The notes: a model not told the origin generated them from the sequence alone. 64,000 nt of DNA from Cryobacterium sp. Y82 (GCF_002929495.1 NZ_PJJJ01000024.1:49518-113517), one strand, 5' to 3'; positions 16,844-26,495 are shown, counted from the stretch's first letter. A program made the numbers and translations.

Positions 16844-19063
16844 TCATTCGTAGCGAATCGCGGCCAGATCCGTGTTTTTCCCCAGCCGACCGGCGGCAGC
16901 GGCAACCGCAGCGAGGGCCAGTACCACGCTCGCTGTGAGCGCTCCGAGGTAGCGCGCATCGGGCCAGCCGACCGATCGGCCACTGTCGGTCAACCCCACA
17001 AGGATGAGGTCGGCGACGAGAAAGCCAAGCCCGATGGACAGGGCCATTACGGCCAGTAGCGGGGCGGCCGCTTCGAGGATGATGATGCGGCGAAGGCCGG
17101 CGAGGTTCATGCCGAGCAACCGCAGCAGGGCGAGCATCCGTCGACGGTCGATCATTGCCGAGACGGTGGCGATAGCGAGTGAGAGCCCGGCAATAAGCGT
17201 CGCCACGCCGATACCCAAATAGGCGAGGGTGGCATAACTGGCCGCCATGGACTGCAGTCGATCATCGGCGAGATCCGTTCGGGTGACGGCGGGCCTCCAT
17301 CCGGTTGTGAAAATCGTGCTTGCCTGCAACGCCGTTCGTGCCCGTTCGAGCGCGGCCGTCGACCCGTCGGTGCCAAGGAGCAGGATGCTCGGCGTGAGCT
17401 CCGCCACATCGGTCGCTTCCGCCGGGGTGAACACGGCGGGCGCACCCGTCATGACGTCGCTATTGACGGAGACGACGGCCGCAGGCGGAACAGCCCCGAG
17501 GCCGAGGCCGTTCGCGGCTTCCGCCACGAGTAAGAGCCGGCCCACGTCGGGGCTGTCACCCGAGTCAAGCGTGTACACGGTGACCACCCCGGTGATGCCC
17601 GGGGTTGCGGCGAGACGCGCGCGTTCTGCATCCGTTCCCACGGGGTCGGCCGCGTCTAGGGTGGGCTCCAAATATTGGATAAGGGTAGTGACGGCAAGTG
17701 ATCCAGGCCCAACAATGGGGGCCGCGCTTTGGTCAGCGGTTGTCGCGGCGCCCGCAAAGACGCTCACCATGAATACGGCAACCACGAGGCCGCTCACGGA
17801 GCGGAACGTGGCCACGGGCGTGCGACGGATGCGGTTGCCCGCGATGATTCCGGCCGCTTTTCCGCTGCGCCGCGCCATGATGCGGCCGGCAATCAGGGTC
17901 AGGTAGGGGCCTGCCACGAGCAGACCTACGGTGGTGATGGTGAAACCGATGATGATCAGCGTTCCGACGCGCGGAACTGGTAGTCCGGCGAGCACGGCCA
18001 GGGTCGTGGCGATGAGCATGCCCAACCCGCCGGCGAGGGGCAGCAGGCGAAGCATTGAGGGGGTCTTCTCTTGTCGCTGCTTCGTTTGGCCGAGCGGCCC
18101 GATACCCGCACGACGGATGCGCCAGCCCGCGGTCGCCGCGGATGCCGCGACGGTCACCGCCACCACCAGGGCTGCCGTGAGCGGAGTCACGGCGAGGTCT
18201 GCGGCAAAGAACACGCCGTCGTCGACGGGAACGAGCGCGGCGACCGGGCCGAGCAGTGCGGCCATCAGCACGCCGATCAGCGCGCCGACGAGACTAGTGG
18301 CCGCCGTCTCCAACGCGGCGATCGCGGCGACCGTGCGCGGGGTAGCGCCGATCAGACGCAGTGTGGCAAAGCGCTCCCGCCGGGCGGCGGCACCGAGCCC
18401 GGTCACGATGCTCACCAGCAGCAGCACTGGGAACAATACGGCGATGGCGCCCACGATCGCCACGGTTTGGTAACTGGAGTTCGCTCGGTAGGGCAGGCCC
18501 GTGAAGTCGGTCACAATCTGGGCCGTGGGGCGCTCGAGCAGGTCGTTCGCAGTGGCACCGACAACCACGACGAGCGAGTCGGGGCTCGCTAAACCCGCGT
18601 CACTAATGGTTCCCGTGAGTGTTCCGAAGCGGTCGCCGAGCTCGTCGGCTGGAACCCTCGCAATGCGGTCGATGAGCGCGGGCGATGCGTAGTATTCCCC
18701 CGACTGCGGCAGGTCGGTGATGCCCGGAATCGTGACGCTCGACGTCGTTAGTGCAGCGACATCAAAGCGCCCGATCCGTGCTCCCTCGTGCCGGTCGGTC
18801 GTCCGGGCCAGCAGTACTCGGTCAGTGCCGAGCGACGCCATGTCACCGGTCACCGCGCGCGGGCTTGTGTCGCCGTCGGCCACGTAGCCCCCGGAGGCGC
18901 TCATCCAGCTAGACCGCTCGTCGCGAGCGTCGAGGCCTTGGTAGGCGCCCCCGAGCAAGAGCGCGAGCGTGACACCCACCGCGACACCGGCAGTGATACC
19001 CAGGAGCCGACCCCAGGAGGCACGGCTGCCGATCACGGCTAGACGCACGATGCTCGGGTTCAT
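16844..19063 (-). CDS. FtsX-like ABC transporter permease
   Basis: This is a 739-residue permease with two FtsX modules: an N-terminal anchor helix, an extracellular domain of about 150 residues, three helices near residues 200-310, two more helices around 340-390, a second anchor near 425, another extracellular domain, and three C-terminal helices. The start overlaps the ATPase stop (4 bp). Such MacB/antimicrobial-peptide-type exporters move hydrophobic compounds or peptides outward, or act as mechanotransmitters. With the PadR regulator and ATPase it forms one operon. The substrate is not evident. Confidence 0.88.
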   Translation of the reverse strand: MNPSIVRLAVIGSRASWGRLLGITAGVAVGVTLALLLGGAYQGLDARDERSSWMSASGGYVADGDTSPRAVTGDMASLGTDRVLLARTTDRHEGARIGRFDVAALTTSSVTIPGITDLPQSGEYYASPALIDRIARVPADELGDRFGTLTGTISDAGLASPDSLVVVVGATANDLLERPTAQIVTDFTGLPYRANSSYQTVAIVGAIAVLFPVLLLVSIVTGLGAAARRERFATLRLIGATPRTVAAIAALETAATSLVGALIGVLMAALLGPVAALVPVDDGVFFAADLAVTPLTAALVVAVTVAASAATAGWRIRRAGIGPLGQTKQRQEKTPSMLRLLPLAGGLGMLIATTLAVLAGLPVPRVGTLIIIGFTITTVGLLVAGPYLTLIAGRIMARRSGKAAGIIAGNRIRRTPVATFRSVSGLVVAVFMVSVFAGAATTADQSAAPIVGPGSLAVTTLIQYLEPTLDAADPVGTDAERARLAATPGITGVVTVYTLDSGDSPDVGRLLLVAEAANGLGLGAVPPAAVVSVNSDVMTGAPAVFTPAEATDVAELTPSILLLGTDGSTAALERARTALQASTIFTTGWRPAVTRTDLADDRLQSMAASYATLAYLGIGVATLIAGLSLAIATVSAMIDRRRMLALLRLLGMNLAGLRRIIILEAAAPLLAVMALSIGLGFLVADLILVGLTDSGRSVGWPDARYLGALTASVVLALAAVAAAAGRLGKNTDLAAIRYE

Positions 19064-19743
19064 GAGATCCCGACTCGGTCAGTTGCGGCCAGCTGGCCAT
19101 CACGCACGATGATCTCTCGGTCGGCGTAGGCCGCCGTGCGAGGGTCGTGGGTGATCATCACCAGGGTAGTTCCCGCCTGTCGCACGAGCTCGAGCATCGC
19201 CGTCAGAACGTTCTCGGCGGCGAGTGAGTCCAGGGAACCGGTGGGCTCATCTGCAAAGAGCACCGACGGATGCGCCACGAGGGCCCGCGCGATCGCTACG
19301 CGCTGGGCCTCGCCGCCGGAAAGTTCGCCGGGCAGCTTGGCGGCGGCAGCCTCGAGGCCGAGGCGGTCGAGCCATCCGTGCGCTTCCTTCAACGCCTGCC
19401 GGCGTTTCATACCCCTGAGCAGGAGGGGGATGGTGATGTTGTCGACCGCAGTCAGGTCGGGCAGGAGCTGCCCAAACTGAAAAACGAAGCCGAACTCGGC
19501 CAGGCGCAGGGCAGAGCGACGAGCCTCGTTGAGGGCGCTGACGGTGACACCGTCGACGATTACCTTGCCGCTGTCCGGCACCAGCACACCGGCGAGGCAG
19601 TGCAAAAGGCTCGACTTGCCAGAGCCCGATGGGCCCATCACGGCGATGACCTCGCCGCGGTGGATGTCGAGATCGATGCCCCGGAGGGCATCCGTCGTGC
19701 CGAAGGACTTGCGCAGGCCCCGGGCCTGGATGAAGACGGTCAT
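19060..19743 (-). CDS. ABC transporter ATP-binding protein, MacB/LolD type
   Basis: This is a 227-residue ATPase. Walker A is MGPSGSGKSSLL, the Q-loop is VFQFGQLLPDLT, the signature is LSGGEAQRVAIARAL, Walker B is VLFADEPTGSLD, and the switch His is in VMITHD. The DEPTGSLD and GQLLPDLT patterns place it with ATPases of FtsX-type exporters. It overlaps the PadR gene upstream and the permease gene downstream by 4 bp each, giving a strictly coupled regulator-ATPase-permease operon. Confidence 0.93.
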   Translation of the reverse strand: MTVFIQARGLRKSFGTTDALRGIDLDIHRGEVIAVMGPSGSGKSSLLHCLAGVLVPDSGKVIVDGVTVSALNEARRSALRLAEFGFVFQFGQLLPDLTAVDNITIPLLLRGMKRRQALKEAHGWLDRLGLEAAAAKLPGELSGGEAQRVAIARALVAHPSVLFADEPTGSLDSLAAENVLTAMLELVRQAGTTLVMITHDPRTAAYADREIIVRDGQLAATDRVGIS

Positions 19744-20267
19744 GGCAGGGTGATCTCGTTTCGCAGTTGGGTGAGTCGGGCGGCGGTCAGGTCGATCCAG
19801 CGCAGGTCGGCCTCAATGTGGAAGAGCGCGTGGTCGCACAGCAGCATGCGCATCAAATTCGCGCCCTGCTTTTCACGGGTGAGTTCGCGCATCCGCGCGA
19901 GGTGTTCGGTGCGTTGCACGTCGAGGAGCCGGTCGGCATTGTCGTTGACTAGAAGGGCAATGATGGTCTTGGCAAAAAGGTTGCTCTGCAAAGTCTCTGA
20001 GGGGACGTCGGGGGTGAACATCCACTGCGAAACGCGGTGCCGGCCAAGGTCGGTCACCTCATACTTCTTGCGGTCGGGACCGCCGCCAGCCTCGTCGGCA
20101 AGCGCAAGAATCTGCCCGTCGCGGGTCATGCGCGCGAGGCTCGCGTAGACCTGACCGAAGGCGAGGGGCTTGCGCACTCCGAAAAATCGATCGTAGGTGT
20201 GCTTGAGGTCGTAGCCATAGCTGGGTTCGACGCTGAGCAACCCGAGCAAGGTCAAGGAGTTGTCCAC
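19740..20267 (-). CDS. PadR-family transcriptional repressor
   Basis: This is a 175-residue PadR protein. The N-terminal winged helix contains LTLLGLLSVEPSYGYDLKH and QVYASLARMTRDGQI, the wing is around GPDRKKYEVTDLG, and a C-terminal helical dimerisation domain follows. The GTG start at 20267 lies 8 bp from a 21-bp palindrome that also holds a probable -10 element, so the gene very likely represses its own operon and is relieved by a transported compound. It is the first gene of the exporter operon. Confidence 0.9.
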   Translation of the reverse strand: MDNSLTLLGLLSVEPSYGYDLKHTYDRFFGVRKPLAFGQVYASLARMTRDGQILALADEAGGGPDRKKYEVTDLGRHRVSQWMFTPDVPSETLQSNLFAKTIIALLVNDNADRLLDVQRTEHLARMRELTREKQGANLMRMLLCDHALFHIEADLRWIDLTAARLTQLRNEITLP

Positions 20268-20274
20268 GACTCCA

Positions 20275-20295
20275 ACTATACACGCAGTGTATAGT
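20275..20295. promoter_or_regulatory. palindromic operator upstream of the PadR-ABC operon
   Basis: Perfect 9-bp inverted repeats ACTATACAC and GTGTATAGT are separated by GCA. They contain the TATAC/GTATA core common in PadR sites and overlap a candidate -10 box for the minus-strand operon. The site lies immediately upstream of the GTG start of the PadR gene, ideal for autorepression. Binding by this PadR is inferred. Confidence 0.75.
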
Positions 20296-20360
20296 CACAC
20301 GTCATGCTTCCGTGGTCAGGCAAAACCAGCCCGGAGTTCAACGAGCTGGTGAACCCTCGG

Positions 20361-20699
20361 TTAGCTGCCGACGCCCGAACCGGTTCCCCAGAGTGGATAG
20401 GTCGCCAGCACGACCGCGATGAGTGCGAAAGCGCAGGCGATCAGCGCAACTTGCACAACGGATATCGGGCGCCGAGAAAGCGACCGCACGCCGAGCAGAA
20501 TACTGTAGCTTCCGCCGATGACTACGGCCCAGGTGAGAAGCACCCAACCCATCAGCCATGTGAGCACGGACACACCTTCCGCGGCCCCGCTGAGGATACC
20601 GACGGCGTCGCCTATGCCGAAGGAAGCCGCAGCGCCAACTGCCAGCGCGAGGGCGAAAACCGGTACTGCCACGGTCGCACGCGGCTGAAGTCGCTCCAT
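20361..20699 (-). CDS. small integral membrane protein, unknown
   Basis: This is a 112-residue protein with three predicted membrane helices: AVPVFALALAVGAAASFGI, a second around LTWLMGWVLLTWAVVIGGSY, and a third near VVQVALIACAFALIAVVL. Basic residues lie at the N-terminus and in the loop LGVRSLSRRP. It stands alone between the PadR operon and the response regulator. I do not recognise a family. Clear membrane topology and codon use like its neighbours support a real gene. Confidence 0.6.
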   Translation of the reverse strand: MERLQPRATVAVPVFALALAVGAAASFGIGDAVGILSGAAEGVSVLTWLMGWVLLTWAVVIGGSYSILLGVRSLSRRPISVVQVALIACAFALIAVVLATYPLWGTGSGVGS

Positions 20700-20776
20700 G
20701 CGTCATAACCTAGTGCCCACAGACCGGGACTACAACGAAAAGATTCTCCGCTATAAAGGCAGGCGCCGGTTGGGGA

Positions 20777-21424
20777 TCAGAGCAGTCCGGCGTTGCGCAC
20801 CATCATCGCCAGCTGCACTCGGTTAGTGGTGTCGATTTTCTGAAAAATGTGTGTGATCGTTGCTTTTACGGTCGCGACGCTCACGAACAGACGAGTGGCT
20901 ATTTCTGCGTTGGGAAGTCCGCGTGCAATTTGGATAGCGACGTCGCGTTCTCGGTCGGTGAGCGTGGCGAGCGAGGCTAACGCTGCGGAGTTCAGCAAGG
21001 CTGTTGCAGCGGTGCTGGTGGCTGCGGCGATCAACCGGCGTGTAATCGTTGGTGAGAGCATGGGTTCACCGGCTGCGACGGCATGGATTGCGCCGATCAG
21101 GCGCGCGGGCGACGTGTCTTTCAACAGAAAGCCGGCGGCGCCGGCCCCCAGAGCACGAAGGACGAGGTCGTCCGCTTCGAAAGTTGTCAGCACGATGATG
21201 GCTGGCGCTGTGGGGTGCGCCATGAGCTTCTCCGTCGTCGTCACTCCGTCTTGTACCGGCATGCGGATGTCCATCAGCATCACGTCGACGTCACCGGCAA
21301 GTTTTTCTGCCTCCACGCCGTTGGCTGCTTCGGCGACGATCTGGATATCAGTTTCACCACCGAGAATGAGCCGTAACCCGGTGCGCACCAACGCGTCGTC
21401 GTCCACGATCGCCAAACGGATCAC
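20777..21424 (-). CDS. NarL/LuxR-type two-component response regulator
   Basis: This is a 215-residue regulator. The receiver domain has acidic residues DDD near residue 8, phosphoacceptor Asp52 in MLMDIRMPVQDG, and the Thr/Lys pair in VLTTFEAD and FLLKDTSP. The C-terminal LuxR helix-turn-helix is LTDRERDVAIQIARGLPNAE with VATVKATITHIF. Its ATG overlaps the stop of a histidine-kinase remnant (ATGA), so the original partner was directly upstream and is now broken. Whether another kinase phosphorylates it is unknown. Confidence 0.93.
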   Translation of the reverse strand: MIRLAIVDDDALVRTGLRLILGGETDIQIVAEAANGVEAEKLAGDVDVMLMDIRMPVQDGVTTTEKLMAHPTAPAIIVLTTFEADDLVLRALGAGAAGFLLKDTSPARLIGAIHAVAAGEPMLSPTITRRLIAAATSTAATALLNSAALASLATLTDRERDVAIQIARGLPNAEIATRLFVSVATVKATITHIFQKIDTTNRVQLAMMVRNAGLL

Positions 21425-21660
21425 GAGGGCATCTCCCAGGGCAGTGTCGCATCGAGAATGAACCGTTCATCGGCGACAAGGTTCGTCAGGGTGCCGCTGA
21501 CCATGTTCACCCGTTCGGTCAGGCCGATCAGTCCGAGGCCACCGGATGAAGGATCGACGCGGCCCAGTAATAGCGTGTTGCTGATGCGCAGGTGGAGTTC
21601 TTGCCCCGGTCGCCCGCGCATCAGCACCTCGACACGCGCGCCCGGTGCATGTTTGCAAAA
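21421..21660 (-). pseudogene. 3' remnant of a sensor histidine kinase
   Basis: Only the end of the ATPase domain survives. Reading upstream, the frame runs from DATLPWEMPS at the end through GGLGLIGLTERVNMVSG (G-box region) to KHAPGARVEV (end of the N-box), where a TGA at 21661-21663 closes it. The sensor, dimerisation and H-box parts are absent, and the adjoining 120 bp has no kinase similarity. The stop still overlaps the response-regulator ATG. The usual kinase is over 350 residues, so this is a deletion remnant. Confidence 0.8.
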
Positions 21661-21781
21661 TCAAGCCACCGTCACAGGCGGGCTGGCAATAACGAGCGCA
21701 AAATGCGCAAATCATGTAGAGCTCTTGCACCACCATGCTCCCCTCATACATTGCCCTTTTCGGACAGCGCACCCGTCACGG

Positions 21782-22315
21782 TCACATGTGTCCGCAGCTC
21801 GAACCCTCACTGGGACGGTTAAACCTTCTGTCCATCGCAGGCGGCTGGTGGGAGTCGACGATCGCGTCGGCGTAGTGGTTGATCGCACCGCGATAGACGG
21901 GCAGGGACTTTGCCGAAGCCTTGAGGGCGACTCGTAAAGCATCGCCGGGCCGCCCAGCGTCGAAGAGCGCTAAAGCAAGAAAAGCTTCGCCGACAGTTGC
22001 GTCCGGTTCCATGCCTTCGAGAATCTTGACCGCTTCGGTGGTCTCACCGACGTTGCGAAGTGAGCTGGCCAGCTGCATTTGAGCCTGAGAGTTACGGACA
22101 GGATCGAGACCAAGTTCCAGTGCACGGCGGTAAAGCGGAATCGCTTCCGCTTCCCGTCCAAGAAAGTCATGCACCGACGCCCACTCGAAGATGGCGGCCG
22201 GATCATCGTCACGTCGCTCTGCGACCAGAGCCTGCATAGAGCCGAAAGTGAGCTCCTGGTCGGCGCCACTGGCGTCAGTCTAAAATATTCTGATTCGTTC
22301 TTCCCAGTCAGTCAC
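21782..22315 (-). pseudogene. TPR protein gene with an in-frame premature stop
   Basis: From a GTG at 22313-22315 the frame reads VTDWEERIRIF, then a TAG at 22280-22282, then continues TDASGADQELTFGS into a TPR-type protein (ALVAERRDDDPAAIFEWASV, LYRRALELGLDP, LRNVGETTEAVKIL). Homologues I recall carry Trp after RIRxF, so a TGG to TAG change is likely. A 151-residue product could start from the ATG at 22235-22237 by re-initiation and still holds most repeats. Sequencing error is the alternative. Confidence 0.72.
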
Positions 22316-22370
22316 GGGCCTATTTTGGCAGACTGTAGGACTCCTTGAGCACTGCCCGTCAGGGAACGTC

Positions 22371-22886
22371 TTACGGACCTGGCGCCTCAAGGTGGGCAAC
22401 CATCTGCACCCGGCGCCCATATCGGTCAAGCCCAAGTTCGTTCTCGATGCCGACAAGGGAACGGTGAAATTGCGTTGCTGGTTCTTCCTCCACAAAACCG
22501 GCGCTCGCGTAGAACGGGGCGTTCCAGGGAATGTCCGCGTAGGTGCGAAGCGAGATGCGGTGGTAGCCGCGCTTCCGCGCTTGAATTTTGGCGGCCTCGA
22601 CGAGCGCTCGACCCCAGCCCTTTCGCCCATCCCCCGGTGCTACGGACAGCTGCTCCAAGTGGCAGATGCCGTCGACCTCTAGAACGTGGACAAAGCCGGC
22701 TACGTGACCGTCGTGGAGCTCGACGACGAGGATGAAGCCGGGCTCCGATGCACGATTAGCGCCCGTGGGTGCGGCAGCCCAGTCATCCGGCTTGAGTTTG
22801 TTGATCAAAAGCCGATCAGCGTCGTTTTCAATTTTCTCGAAAGCGTCGAGGTCTCTCGATCGGGCGAAGCGGACGCTGGCTGCCAT
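22371..22886 (-). CDS. GNAT-family N-acetyltransferase
   Basis: This is a 171-residue acetyltransferase. The acetyl-CoA site is LSVAPGDGRKGWGRALVEAA, followed by RISLRTYADIPWNAPFYASAGF, the usual GNAT motif A and B order. The start is the ATG at 22884-22886, because upstream codons in frame are not conserved. It is divergent from purL across 221 bp. The substrate is unknown; a small molecule is likely. Confidence 0.87.
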   Translation of the reverse strand: MAASVRFARSRDLDAFEKIENDADRLLINKLKPDDWAAAPTGANRASEPGFILVVELHDGHVAGFVHVLEVDGICHLEQLSVAPGDGRKGWGRALVEAAKIQARKRGYHRISLRTYADIPWNAPFYASAGFVEEEPATQFHRSLVGIENELGLDRYGRRVQMVAHLEAPGP

Positions 22887-23107
22887 GTACCAAGAGTACG
22901 GACTGGAACGCCCCGGAGAAGTACCTCTACCCTGGATAAGGGTACTGGCTCTATGGACAAGCGACAGTGCTGTCGCCCTCCTGATTGTCGGCTGACCAGC
23001 CAACAGAGGGCGGCAAGGGGGCCCAAGTTCACTGCCTGCGGGCGGGGTCGGGGCGACCGGTAGACTTGCCGGGTCAAGCATCCGCTATCTCGGGGAGAAT
23101 TCCACAC

Positions 23108-25414
23108 GTGACCGCTGTTTCTAAAACCTCTTCCCGCGGCGTCGCCGACACCGTTTCCAACGCTATTGCGACGCCCGAAAAGGAGCAGCCCTACGGGGCA
23201 CTCGGGCTCAAAGCCGACGAGTACGCAAAGATCCGCGAAATTCTGGGCCGCCGCCCAACGTCGGGCGAGCTGGCCATGTACTCGGTCATGTGGAGCGAGC
23301 ACTGCTCCTATAAAAGCTCGAAGATGTACCTGCGCCAGTTCGGCGAGAAGGTCACCCCCGCCATGAAGAAGAACCTCATGGTCGGCATGGGCGAAAACGC
23401 GGGCGTGCTCGACGTCGGCGAGGGCTGGGCGGTCACGTTCAAGATCGAATCGCACAATCACCCCTCGTACATCGAACCGTTCCAGGGCGCCGCGACCGGC
23501 GTGGGCGGCATTGTGCGCGACATCATCTCGATGGGCGCCCGCCCGGTTGCCGTAATGGATGCCCTGCGCTTCGGCGACATCAACGATCCCGATACCGCCC
23601 GCGTTGTACACGGCGTGGTCTCGGGCATCAGCTTTTACGGCAACTGCCTCGGCCTGCCCAACATCGGCGGCGAAACCGTGTTCGACCGGGTCTACCAGGG
23701 CAACCCGCTCGTCAACGCTCTCTCGGTTGGCGTGCTGCGCCACGAAGACCTGCACCTTGCCAACGCCCGCGGCGTCGGCAACCAGGTCGTGTTGTTTGGA
23801 GCCCGCACCGGCGGCGACGGCATCGGCGGGGCATCCATTCTCGCCTCGGACACGTTCAGCGCCGGCGGGCCCACCAAGCGCCCCGCGGTGCAGGTCGGCG
23901 ACCCGTTCGCCGAGAAGGTGCTCATCGAGTGCTGCCTAGAGCTGTTCGCTGGCAAGCTCGTCGAGGGAATCCAGGACCTCGGGGCGGCGGGCATCTCGTG
24001 CGCGACCAGCGAGCTCGCCTCGAACGGCGACGGCGGCATGTTCATCGAACTCGAGAAGGTGCTGCTGCGCGATCCAACGCTGACCGCCGAAGAGATTCTC
24101 ATGAGCGAGAGCCAGGAACGCATGATGGCCATCGTCACACCCGAAAAGCTCGAGGGCTTTCTGGCCGTCACGAAGAAATGGGATGTCGAGACCAGCGTGC
24201 TCGGCGAGGTCACCGATACCGGCCGGTTGATCATCAACTGGCACGGCGAAGAAATCGTCAACGTACTGCCACGCACCGTCGCCGTCGACGGCCCGGTTTA
24301 CGAACGCCCGCTCGCCTACCCGACCTGGATCGACGCCCTGCAGGCCGACACCGCCTCCGTGCTGCCGCGCGCGCTCGACGGCGAGACCCTACGAGAGCAG
24401 TTCCTCGACCTGCTCGGTTCGCCCAACCTCGCCGACCCGAGCTGGATCACCGACCAGTACGACCACTACGTGCAGGGCAACACGGCTCTGGCTTTTCCCG
24501 ACGACGGCGGAATGATTCGCGTCGACGAAGAGAGCGGACTCGGCTTCAGTATCGCCACCGACGCGAACGGCCGCTACTGCCAGCTCGACCCGTACCGCGG
24601 CGCGCAGCTCGCCCTCGCCGAGGCCTATCGCAACGTTGCCGCGACCGGTGCGGTGCCAGCGGGCGTCAGCGACTGCCTCAACTTCGGCTCCCCCGAGAAC
24701 CCCGAGGTCATGTGGCAGTTCCGTGAGGCCGTAACGGCCCTCGCCGATGGATGCCTGGAGCTCGAGATTCCAGTCACCGGCGGCAACGTCTCGTTCTACA
24801 ACCAGACCGGCGACCAGCCGATTCACCCCACTCCGGTCGTGGCCGTGCTCGGCGTGATCGACGACGTCGCCCGCCGCATCCCGAGCGGCTGGCAGGACGA
24901 CGGGCACAACATCTACCTGCTTGGCGACACCCGCCTCGAACTCGACGGCTCGGCCTGGGCCGGAGTCTTGCACAACCACCTCGGTGGTCGTCCGCCGGTC
25001 GTGGATCTCGGCCGCGAGAAGGCCCTCGCCGGGCTGCTGCACGCCGCGTCGAAGGAAGCCCTCATCGACAGCGCCCACGACCTCAGCGAGGGTGGGCTCG
25101 CCCAGGCCCTCGCCGAAGCCGTCATGCGCTTCGGAGTGGGCGCGCGGGTCTGGCTCGGTGACATTCTGGATCGGGACGGGGTGGACGCATCCACTGCCCT
25201 GTTCTCAGAGTCAGCCGGTCGCGTCATCGTCAGCGTGCCGCGCGAAGACGACGTGAAATTTCTCGGTCTGTGTGCCGGCCGCTACATTCCGGTGCTGCGC
25301 ATCGGCGTGACCGACGCCACCCTGCACGCCCTCGAGGTGCAGGACGTCTTCGCCGCCCCGCTGACGGAAATGCGCAATCGTCACCAATCCCCGCTCCCCG
25401 CCGCCTTCGCCTGA
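23108..25414 (+). CDS. purL: phosphoribosylformylglycinamidine synthase subunit PurL
   Basis: This is a 768-residue small-type PurL, the synthetase subunit that works with PurS and PurQ to make FGAM. Signature segments include [45 protein letters not shown] and [15 protein letters not shown]. The GTG start at 23108 has a GGGGAG site upstream; the frame continues further upstream without similarity. It is transcribed alone in this window and followed by a long inverted repeat. Confidence 0.96.
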   Translation: MTAVSKTSSRGVADTVSNAIATPEKEQPYGALGLKADEYAKIREILGRRPTSGELAMYSVMWSEHCSYKSSKMYLRQFGEKVTPAMKKNLMVGMGENAGVLDVGEGWAVTFKIESHNHPSYIEPFQGAATGVGGIVRDIISMGARPVAVMDALRFGDINDPDTARVVHGVVSGISFYGNCLGLPNIGGETVFDRVYQGNPLVNALSVGVLRHEDLHLANARGVGNQVVLFGARTGGDGIGGASILASDTFSAGGPTKRPAVQVGDPFAEKVLIECCLELFAGKLVEGIQDLGAAGISCATSELASNGDGGMFIELEKVLLRDPTLTAEEILMSESQERMMAIVTPEKLEGFLAVTKKWDVETSVLGEVTDTGRLIINWHGEEIVNVLPRTVAVDGPVYERPLAYPTWIDALQADTASVLPRALDGETLREQFLDLLGSPNLADPSWITDQYDHYVQGNTALAFPDDGGMIRVDEESGLGFSIATDANGRYCQLDPYRGAQLALAEAYRNVAATGAVPAGVSDCLNFGSPENPEVMWQFREAVTALADGCLELEIPVTGGNVSFYNQTGDQPIHPTPVVAVLGVIDDVARRIPSGWQDDGHNIYLLGDTRLELDGSAWAGVLHNHLGGRPPVVDLGREKALAGLLHAASKEALIDSAHDLSEGGLAQALAEAVMRFGVGARVWLGDILDRDGVDASTALFSESAGRVIVSVPREDDVKFLGLCAGRYIPVLRIGVTDATLHALEVQDVFAAPLTEMRNRHQSPLPAAFA

Positions 25415-25446
25415 CGTCCCCGTCCCCGGTTTTCGAGACGTCGAGG

Positions 25447-25543
25447 GCGCGTAACTCCTGCAAATTCCGCGGCGCGCCAAGCCAGGTCCCGGAAACACGC
25501 GGCACTGTCACCATTGGCGCGCCAATTGCAGGAGTTATGCGCC
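25447..25543. repeat. 97-bp imperfect palindromic element between convergent genes
   Basis: The left arm GGCGCGTAACTCCTGCAA and, further in, GGCGCGCCAA are mirrored on the right as TTGGCGCGCC and TTGCAGGAGTTATGCGCC, with one G/A difference in the outer arm. The element sits between the stops of purL and the SDR gene, so it may act as a bidirectional terminator, but its size and structured double arms look like a dispersed palindromic repeat. Confidence 0.7.
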
Positions 25544-25571
25544 GAGAGCCGGCCGACCACCTGGAAATGGC

Positions 25572-26495
25572 CTAGAGGAACGGTTCGCCGATCAGGGTTT
25601 CGGCTCGCTCCCAGAGCCGGGCGGCCACGGCGCGGTCGCGAGAGGTGCGTGTGGCCGGCTGGCGGGTGGGAGCGCCGCGGGTCAGCAGGCGCGGGCCGAA
25701 GTAGTCGCCGCCATGGACATCCGGGTCGAGGGCCGCGCGCACGGTCGACCAGGCTCCCTGTTCCTTGCCCTGCGCTCCGACGAGCAGCTGCAGGCCGTCG
25801 CTCACCCGTTTACCGCGTGACACATCGTTCACCGAACGGATACCAGGAGTCAACCCCGAAATGGAATATCCCGGATGCGCCACCAGTGACTGCACCATTC
25901 CGGCACCACTAGCCCGCAGGCGCCGGTCGAGCTCGAACCCGAACACCTGCATGGCGATCTTGGACTGCGCGTAGGCCCTCCACCCGTTGTAGGTGGTGGC
26001 CAGCTGGAGGTCGTCGAGAGAGGAATCCATCAGCCGGGAGATCAGCGACCCGAGCGACACCACCCGACTCCCGGGCGTGCGGCGCAGCGCCATGAGCGAA
26101 CCCGCAGTCAGCGCGAAGTGCCCGAGAAAATTCGTGGCGAAGATCAGCTCGTTGCCGTCGAGGCTGACCTGACGGTCGCGGGACGGATGCACGATTCCGG
26201 CGTTAAGGATCAGGCCATCGAGGCGCGGCAGCGCGCGCAAGGTCTCGCTCGCGCCTCGCACCGACTGCAGGTCGGCCACGTCGAGTTGCAACACAGAAAC
26301 GGATGCCCCCGGTACGCGGGTACGGATGGCCGCCGCCGCGGTGTCCGCTTTGGCGAGGTTGCGGCAGGCGAGCACAACGTGGGCGCCCGTGCCGGCGAGT
26401 TGCTCGCTCGTGAAGTAACCGAGTCCGGCGTTGGCGCCGGTCACGACAAAGGTCTTGCCGGACTGGTCGGGCAGCGAACGCGGGTTCCAGCTCAC
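25572..26495 (-). CDS. short-chain dehydrogenase/reductase, retinol-dehydrogenase-like
   Basis: This is a 307-residue SDR. The cofactor motif is TGANAGLG, then NAG in LDGLILNAGIVH, the active-site Ser in VVSLGSLIS and YAQSK (Tyr/Lys pair). An Arg after the second strand (ACRNLAKA) suggests NADP(H). The C-terminus is extended as in retinol or protochlorophyllide reductase-like SDRs. It ends the short run with the chorismate mutase gene, 4 bp away on the same strand. The substrate is unknown. Confidence 0.88.
   Translation of the reverse strand: MSWNPRSLPDQSGKTFVVTGANAGLGYFTSEQLAGTGAHVVLACRNLAKADTAAAAIRTRVPGASVSVLQLDVADLQSVRGASETLRALPRLDGLILNAGIVHPSRDRQVSLDGNELIFATNFLGHFALTAGSLMALRRTPGSRVVSLGSLISRLMDSSLDDLQLATTYNGWRAYAQSKIAMQVFGFELDRRLRASGAGMVQSLVAHPGYSISGLTPGIRSVNDVSRGKRVSDGLQLLVGAQGKEQGAWSTVRAALDPDVHGGDYFGPRLLTRGAPTRQPATRTSRDRAVAARLWERAETLIGEPFL

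Noticed and set aside
21664..21781. N-terminal part of the sensor kinase in another frame
   Set aside because: No H-box, membrane helix or ATPase residues in any frame, so deletion rather than frameshift is favoured.
22887..23107. Long start for purL
   Set aside because: The upstream in-frame codons lack PurL similarity and the GTG at 23108 has a good ribosome site.
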